Part shown: positions 57,774 through 64,000 of the stretch, in pieces
Layout: each line of letters opens with the position of its first letter
Numbering within the stretch: position 1 is the stretch's first letter
From: Hymenopellis radicata
Lineage: Eukaryota > Basidiomycota > Agaricomycetes > Agaricales > Physalacriaceae
Assembly (NCBI GenBank): GCA_015501595.1
Contig: JADNRX010000251.1
Coordinates: forward strand, 17,155 to 81,154
DNA: 64,000 nucleotides
Direction of reading: 5' to 3'
Notes under the pieces: generated by a model
Seen by the model: the letters and a program-made list of their open reading frames with translations, nothing else
What the model was told of the DNA's origin: nothing
The model's database searches: none
Translations under genes and position numbers: made by a program

Positions 57774-60300
57774 ATGGTCAACGACTCGCCTTGTACCCGA
57801 CCGCTCGACAAATTCGAGAGTGTCTTCACAATCGAGGGTGCCAGAGATCCTCGGCTGCCCAATTTTGTCCAGCGGATCCATGACCATCCGCTATTTAACC
57901 ATCTGCAACCATTCTCCGACTACTTTGGCCGCCTGCTGATCTATGCAGTGGATACTTGCCCCAGCTCAATGGCAGAATACAACAAATATGTCGATGCTCA
58001 TGTCAATGTACCGACGGGACCTGACTCGGTATGTAGGGAGCAGGGTTCGTCGTCTCATCAGTGTCTGAGCCAGAACTGACTGTCTTCTAAGGCCTGTTGG
58101 AACTGGATGATGGCGACGTTGTGCTCGCACGCAATGTTGATGCAGAGACACCAGATTTCGATGTGCCACAGATCGTGGTACCCAAAAAGTGTGTACTACC
58201 CACTGGACCGCTTCGTGATCCACTGACCTCTTGTTTCAGGCCGTTCACGCGCGAAGATCTGGACAAACTCATCAAGCTCCGTCAAAGCATGATTGGCCCA
58301 GATGAAGACCTAAAGAAATACGGGACAACAGCTTTCGAGCGCGATGGGCGTAGCAGTCAAGTGCGTGGTGGCCGCTGCTACCAAATAGGACTGTCATACC
58401 AACGGTGGCGCCTGCTCGTCAACCCATCTGCGGATGGCAAGTTTTGCCAAGACCAAGATCCTGCGTTGATGATGCGTCGAATGGTACTTGATGTGAGTAA
58501 TTCCACGTTGCTGTAGCCTTTAGACGTTCTGACATACTATGCTTAGGATCTCATTGCCATTGCTATTCGGTCTATGAAGCTATATCTCCCAGAGATGTAC
58601 AATACCCTCAAGAGGAATTCTGAGCTGCGCAACCTGCCAGTCGTAGGTCCGGAAGACAATTTCGCCTTCTCGAACGTCCAGATTAATTGGGCAAGCGCTG
58701 TCGCCCACAATGACGGTTCGAGAATTTCCCAGAAACATTGACTAAGATACTCAGGCCTACCACAGAATCCAATCTATCCTCAGCAGAGCAGATGGGTCAG
58801 TCGGGGGGTGCTCACCGAGATACTTGTGACTTTGTCGGTGGCGTGAGTCATATCACGGGTTATCCTCGTGTTCCTGCGAATTATGAAGCGGGGCGATTCC
58901 ACTGGCTTGAGGTTGGAGCCTATATCCGATTTCGTGTTGACCGACCTGTGGCAGCCTTCTTCTCCGGCTTGCGACGACATGGAGGAACTGCCCCCGTGCT
59001 CCTCCTGGCGAGGCAGTAGATCCGACGGCTGTTCGCATGGTCATAGTTAAATATCCCCCTTCACAACTAGCGACTGGAGGTGCAATGTACAATTTGTGCG
59101 CCGGCGGTTTGGATTCCGAAGGGCAAGGAACCGCGTTCAAAATCTCAAAGGAATACACAGATCTTACGTTCGCCTTTCCTCAAATTCGCTTGATCAATCA
59201 ACTGATGACTCATGTAGCCTGGAAGACCACTCCAAACGACTACATTGTGAAGAAATGACGTACGCGGAGGATGGTCCATTCGTTATGAAGCAGAAACGAC
59301 TGCTAGAGTTCTTCTTCCGATCTGAGGTGCAGGCGATAGCATCTCACGCCCGGCAATTGCCAAAGGATTGGGACATCATCGCTGATTGGGATGCTATATT
59401 GTCTAATATCAGCTTCAAGTCCGTGGAGACTCAGAAACGGGAACATCTGGATCCATGGCCCTTCGCCCCACCGATCAACGGAGAAGACATTCCCTCAGAT
59501 CTTCTTGAGGCTGGTAGGTGTTTGCACTGTCATATGAGGTTGGACTGATGATTCGATAGATGATAGTACTCTATCCCCTCGCATGGAAGCATTACGGTCG
59601 GTGGAGGCACATAACGACAACATGGGCACCTACATCCCACTGATTGCTCAACATCGCCCGGACAAGCCTATTGACAGCACCTCGGAGACTACCAATGAGG
59701 GAGGACGACCACGCACAGCCAAAAAGCCTCAGCGACTGGCAACTAAGTCTACTACAAAGGGACGCATTAGTCGTCACTATACTACAAAATGTAGTCTCTT
59801 CCGCCTTTCTTTTGACGTCGTCTAATTATCCCACTTCAGTGCATACACATAACGTTGCCAAGGCATCTCAGCGCATGTCGTCCTATGTAGCCACTAGTCC
59901 AACGAAACGACGGCGACTCGAGGCGGAGGAACTTCATGATGGTGCTGATTATGACGTTGAAGATATTGTGGGACATGAGTATGACAATATGGTTTGTGAC
60001 ATACCTCTTCTAGCGGCTGATGACTGATAGAATCTAGCATGGGACTATCAAATATGACCTTCTATGGGGCTCTGGAGAGACCACTGTAGAACCGCTCTCG
60101 GAAGACTTGTACGCAGCTTTTCAGGATGACAGGGCTTACGATCCTAACACATTTATAGGAAAGGCTGTCGGGAACTCATTGATGACTACAATGAAGCTCA
60201 CGGCTTTCTCATCTTGGATAACTTTTATGTGCGTAGGATTCCCGCCAATAAGGACCCGGAGAGTGAGGATGAGGACGACGAGGATATTACTATGAAGTAG
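57774..60300 (+). CDS. TET/JBP-like 2-oxoglutarate Fe(II) dioxygenase, one frame break
   Basis: Exons join from ATG 57774 (MVNDSPCTRPLDKFESVFTI) through VPKKPFTREDLDKLIKLRQS, GRCYQIGLSYQRWRLLVNPS and VQINWASAVAHND. After an intron ending cacag comes the iron site GGAHRDTCD (HxD). YEAGRFHWLEVGAYIRF and SGLRRHGGTAP (distal His) follow, then, after a single-base slip in a C run near 58992, AVRMVIVKYPP (2-oxoglutarate Arg). Later exons (SEVQAIASHARQLPKDWDII, GTYIPLIAQHRPDKPID, an NLS-like SPTKRRRLE) probably form its C-terminus. The layout fits the fungal TET/JBP-type dioxygenases that oxidise 5-methylcytosine and are expanded beside transposons. The slip could be decay or an assembly indel. Confidence 0.6.
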
Positions 60301-60419
60301 TTATCCACTTTTCAAACCTAAAGGAATTCGGAGGTTGACTCTTTGCATAGTAGTATGGCTTCTACTGCTGCCTTGGCCCATCAACGGGCTCAATCGTCGA
60401 GGAATCTTCTTCACCGGAC

Positions 60420-62169
60420 ATGATGGATACTTCGCAGGATATGTCGTCTGATGATGACGCTGAAGATGATCTTGAAGAGAATGATCTGGAACCGACAGCC
60501 CCAGTCGCAGAATCCAGTTTGTCACCTTCATTCTCTTTTCTAGATGTAGTACTAACCATGGTTGATAGATCATCATCTGATTCGGGAGCTCAGCCCTCAA
60601 GCAATTCGTATGATAGCGCGAGACTTTGTGTTTGGACATCAGGCACTTTCACGAATTCCCAACCATTATCAGTCTTCGACACATCTTCAACGCATTGGTC
60701 AACTCCAGAAGCAGATGGCCAACAATCCTTCCAACCTGATTACACTGCAGACAATTCGACAGGCATGGAGCCAAGTATCCGTTGTATGCGACGATGCAGC
60801 CGCTCATACTGCTGCTGCCCATATTGGGCGCCAGTTGGCACTCCAAATGCAGGTTCATCTATTCTCTTTCGTTCGGACTCGTCTTCTCCATCAAAAAGAC
60901 GACTGGCTCCAACTTCTAATAGCTCAGGTGACTCTAGCAATTGACAGATACCTTCCATTGCCGTCCGACGGGAGCAAGCACTACTCTTTCGACTCGTCTC
61001 GCTGGCTTCCGGAGCTCAAGCCAGCTCGGACATACACCTTTTCACCCCCCGGGCTATCTGCTTGGAGGCAGGGGAACGTGCTGAGAAGATTATCGATGTT
61101 ACAGTCGCCATACTCGAATGTTGGTTGGATTTCACTAGTGGTGGACAGATGGCGTCAAACGACAATTCCTCTCTGTCATAGCTCGGTCGTACCTGTTGAA
61201 CTTCTACCCTCATTCCTTCTACTACCATGTGTTGACGCCGCACATCGACAGGTTTCATCGTTTATTCGGGATCGCTCATTGGAGCATTCATCAAAGCTGC
61301 GCGTAATCGAGTGGGAACGATTCGAGAAGGAGCTAACGGAAATGTTCGTGCCGGACTCTAGCCATAGGAAGGCTCTGCTGTTGCTGCATGATGCCTCCGC
61401 CCAATTCTTGGTTGGCTCTATCTCCCCACGACCCACCTCCCAACGTGTAGATCTCACCAACACATCTACAGAAATCCTCTTTGAACCGTTTGCTGCATTT
61501 TTAGAAGAGCTACTTCCACTTGTTACTCCTTCACCACAATCTGCTACTCGGACACATCTGCAAGACGTTGTAGATGCCAATTCAGATGCTCGCCTACCAT
61601 TCCGAGAACAAGCCCCTTCCCGAAAGCGCCTACATCCTGCACTTCGATCTGGGCCAACAGACGAAGTTGATCAGTTAGCTGTCGTGCGAAGTCTACTCAT
61701 CTTTCGTGGCTTAACCTTTAATACACAATCGGGCAAGCAGCACGATGGAGTTTTTCAGACGGAGGCGGACTGGACGAGATATCGGGGAAATGGTGGAGAT
61801 ACTGACGAATCTCATTTCGTCAATAGCTGTGCTTTTGGTCGAACGAGAGGACGACATTCCAAGAATTTCATGTCATACTGGATGGCAGGCTCAGCGCTAA
61901 ATATGCATGTGGCTTCTCCCGGGAAGCGACCAGGCTTCAAAGCTACACTGGACTTCGTTAAAAAGTTAAAGCTACCAGCCTTTGGTGCTCTCACTATATT
62001 TCTTTTCGTTGAGGATTTAGCTTATGCGGACCTCGTGGAGGACCCTTCTTTAGATGAGTTTGCTCTCATTGTTGCACGATTAAAGATGGGTGCTCGGAGT
62101 GGGATCGAAGCGATGTCCACAGTGGATGGAACACTGACTGTTGACGAGGCTGCAGATCACTTCAGATGA
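60420..62169 (+). CDS. Large partner protein of the dioxygenase module
   Basis: A long open frame whose first ATG is at 60610. An upstream acidic exon (MMDTSQDMSSDDDAEDDLEE) may precede it. It contains ARDFVFGHQALSRIPNHY, NPSNLITLQTIRQAWSQVSV, SRWLPELKPARTYTFSPPGL, HRKALLLLHDASAQFLVGSI and SLLIFRGLTFNTQSG. The C-terminal block includes SYWMAGSALNM and FGALTIFLFVEDLAYADLVE. It ends VDEAADHFR at 62169. I recall no characterised domain. Similar proteins appear beside dioxygenases of the preceding type in Agaricomycetes (from memory, unverified). No transposase motif is seen in it. Confidence 0.6.
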
Positions 62170-62660
62170 ATATATCTGTAGGCTCTTGGAGTTCGTTATT
62201 TTTATGTTCTACTGAACCATCAGCAGATTCGTTAAAGAGCGCCTTGGAGACAGGATCCCAGGATTTCATATGTTTGTGATTGAGCATGGATTGTGTAAAT
62301 TCATTCGGACGCGAAGCTCTCACAAATACTTAGATAAACCCTAATGTATGTTGATATACCAATCAAGTGCCGTTCTCCAGTCCGCTAGGTGACATTGCAG
62401 CCTCGTCCTGAGAGCTTACACGCCGCGATCCCTCCTCCAGATCATTCCGTCGCAGAGACGGGCACCAGGATGTGCGCCGGAACATATCCGAGGGCGCGCG
62501 GTCAGCGCAGAGCCAAACCGCAATCCTCAGGCGCAGAGCCAAACCGCATAATCCATAAAAGAAAACCAACGGCAGAACAAGTTCTGCCGTTGAACGAAAG
62601 AGTCAAGCAGGAAGAGAGATCGCGATCCGGCAATCCGGCCTCGAAGGCCGGATAATGATC
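62170..62660. other. Palindrome-rich intergenic segment
   Basis: A perfect palindrome spans 62568-62591 (AACGGCAGAAC aa GTTCTGCCGTT). The tract gcgcagagccaaaccgca is directly repeated near 62505 and 62530. A ccggcctcgaaggccgg inverted repeat lies near 62635-62651. They precede short open frames. Confidence 0.6.
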
Positions 62661-64000
62661 GCCCAGCAGATTTCTAGTCTTACATGTACTACCATGTCGA
62701 CGTCGTGGACATCGGCTGCAGAACCAGTTCTGCGGCTTGTTTCACTTCGGATTGGCAACGACGGCTCACGACAGCCCCGATTTTATGCGTCTGCTCTCTC
62801 AACGAACAACGCGGACGCGTCAGCCTCCCGGAGAAGCAGCCGTACTTCAAGACGACGACGACGGGCTTCAAGAGGCAGGCGTGGCCCCCGCGCCATCGTG
62901 TTCGCGCCCTGTAACGAGGCGAGGAGTTTTCTGGGCTGGAAGGCGTCGCGGACGCTCCCAGCCCAAGAAGGTATGTAATCTTGCAAGGTTTTGCGGCTTG
63001 TTTGACTTACTTTCAGCAGACTTTCACGCGTTTTTGCTATCTCGACGATCATCGCGTTCGTCGTGCCAATGTTCTTCTGCAGCGTTCAGCCTGATGGTTA
63101 TGTGTGTTGATAGCCTTGGTGCGTGATTGTATCCAATCATGCCATCTTCCTCGTGCTGATACGTATAATTATATAGAGTGCGTTGTGGCTGGAGGTGTCG
63201 CTGGCGGCATACGGGTATGTGTTCCTTTCGAGCGCGACTAGGAGATGCTGATGGACGTAAGCGCAAATATTCGTCGACGACATTTCACAAGGACACTCGC
63301 ATGGGCAGACGATTCTCGTGTATGTGAGTGCCTTTCCTTCTGCTCGCGTGGATCCCTTGATTGACTGCTGGGTATACGTAGTGTTGGCTTGCTGGGGATG
63401 CGGTGACTGATGTGGTCATCGCCACCAATCGAAACCACTCATCGAGAGCCCTTAAAATACACCTGGTTGATGGGGAAGCCAATGCAGCTTCACCACGGGA
63501 ACCACTCGCTGGAATCTTTCCGAGATGTGATATGCCGGAGTTTGGATGCTTGGGGGTTATTCTCATTGAGACGCTTGCTCATCTTCGCGGCGGTCACAGA
63601 CGCGTAGACACTGTCCGCATCGAAGACCTCCAACCGATCCTTCTTGGTTGAAATCCGATAACTACTTCGAAGGCCACCCGCCGAATTCACCCTCGAGTTA
63701 CTACGGGTTCGTAGGTTACGCTCAACCCTCGCCTCTCCACGTCGTCCCTACACCCGACTCGTCCGATAGTCATGTCAAACGCGCAGTCCTATGCAAAGGC
63801 ATCAAGTGCATACGCTGTACATGTTATTTGGGAGCACGCGGGAAGGGGGAGGGGGGAGGAGAGGTATAAACGTGATGAGAGGCTACAGTAGAATTGTGTC
63901 GTTGTTCAATGGCGTGAAGGATATGGTCCCCAGCAGTGCCGTTGTCATAAGAGGTGCACAACGACCTGTGGGTGCTGATAACAAGACCCCGACGGTATGT
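62661..64000 (+). other. Unassigned right end, exon-like pieces
   Basis: A frame with PPGEAAVLQDDDDGLQEAGV and RRGRSQPKK ends at a gtatgt donor near 62970. Further gtgcgt...tatag and gtatgt splice-like signals follow. A later frame (63403-63651) reads NRNHSSRALKIHLVDGEANA and FPRCDMPEFGCLGVILIETL. Several small exons of one gene are possible, but I could not join them with confidence, and the window ends before a clear terminus. Confidence 0.3.

Overview
This window looks like nuclear DNA from an Agaricomycete (mushroom-forming basidiomycete). Most genes are split by GT-AG introns of about 45-60 nt. The recognisable families are ones typical of or expanded in that class: a DUF6534 membrane protein, a DUF6697 protein, a kinase with an HGDIR...DFD catalytic core, UstYa-type oxidases, a TET/JBP-like dioxygenase, and a LINE with an RNase H-RT-zinc finger layout. 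No rRNA, tRNA or CRISPR array was recognised.

Region 1 (1-30 kb) is a patchwork of segmental duplications. A membrane-anchored P-loop NTPase, alpha/beta-hydrolase pieces, a seven-transmembrane receptor-like gene and a small conserved gene each occur twice or more, partly inverted. One copy is usually open and the other frameshifted. A 5'-truncated LINE (1849-5062) sits in one copy and its empty site is preserved in the other. A gamma-tubulin complex gene fragment is also embedded. Two single-copy housekeeping-type genes interrupt the patchwork: a very long coiled-coil protein (8757-14537) and an oxysterol-binding protein (16969-18519). A tRNA-derived SINE-like tandem repeat lies between them.

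Region 2 (30-34 kb) holds a small unrecognised gene and a DUF6534 membrane protein.

Region 3 (34-46.2 kb) is a compact biosynthetic-looking cluster: a single-pass membrane protein, three UstYa/DUF3328 oxidase-like genes, an MFS exporter, a flavin monooxygenase, a 53-residue secreted peptide with its own TATA-like box, and a cytochrome P450. UstYa oxidases modify ribosomal peptides in known ascomycete clusters. The inference is a fungal RiPP-like pathway in which the secreted peptide is the candidate precursor, the UstYa proteins, FMO and P450 tailor it, and the MFS protein exports it. This is the most interesting candidate system here.

Region 4 (46.3-53.2 kb) has a protein kinase, a DUF6697 protein and a homeodomain-like protein. 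These are followed by a 463-bp near-perfect inverted repeat around a 555-bp spacer.

Region 5 (53.2-64 kb) is accessory: a Ser/Thr-rich exon-like patchwork, then a roughly 160-bp minisatellite whose units each carry a hairpin, then a two-gene module of a TET/JBP-like 2-oxoglutarate dioxygenase and a large acidic partner. The right end contains palindromes and little that can be assigned.

Several otherwise conserved genes carry single-base frame breaks. These may be real decay or residual assembly indels, and sequence alone cannot separate the two.
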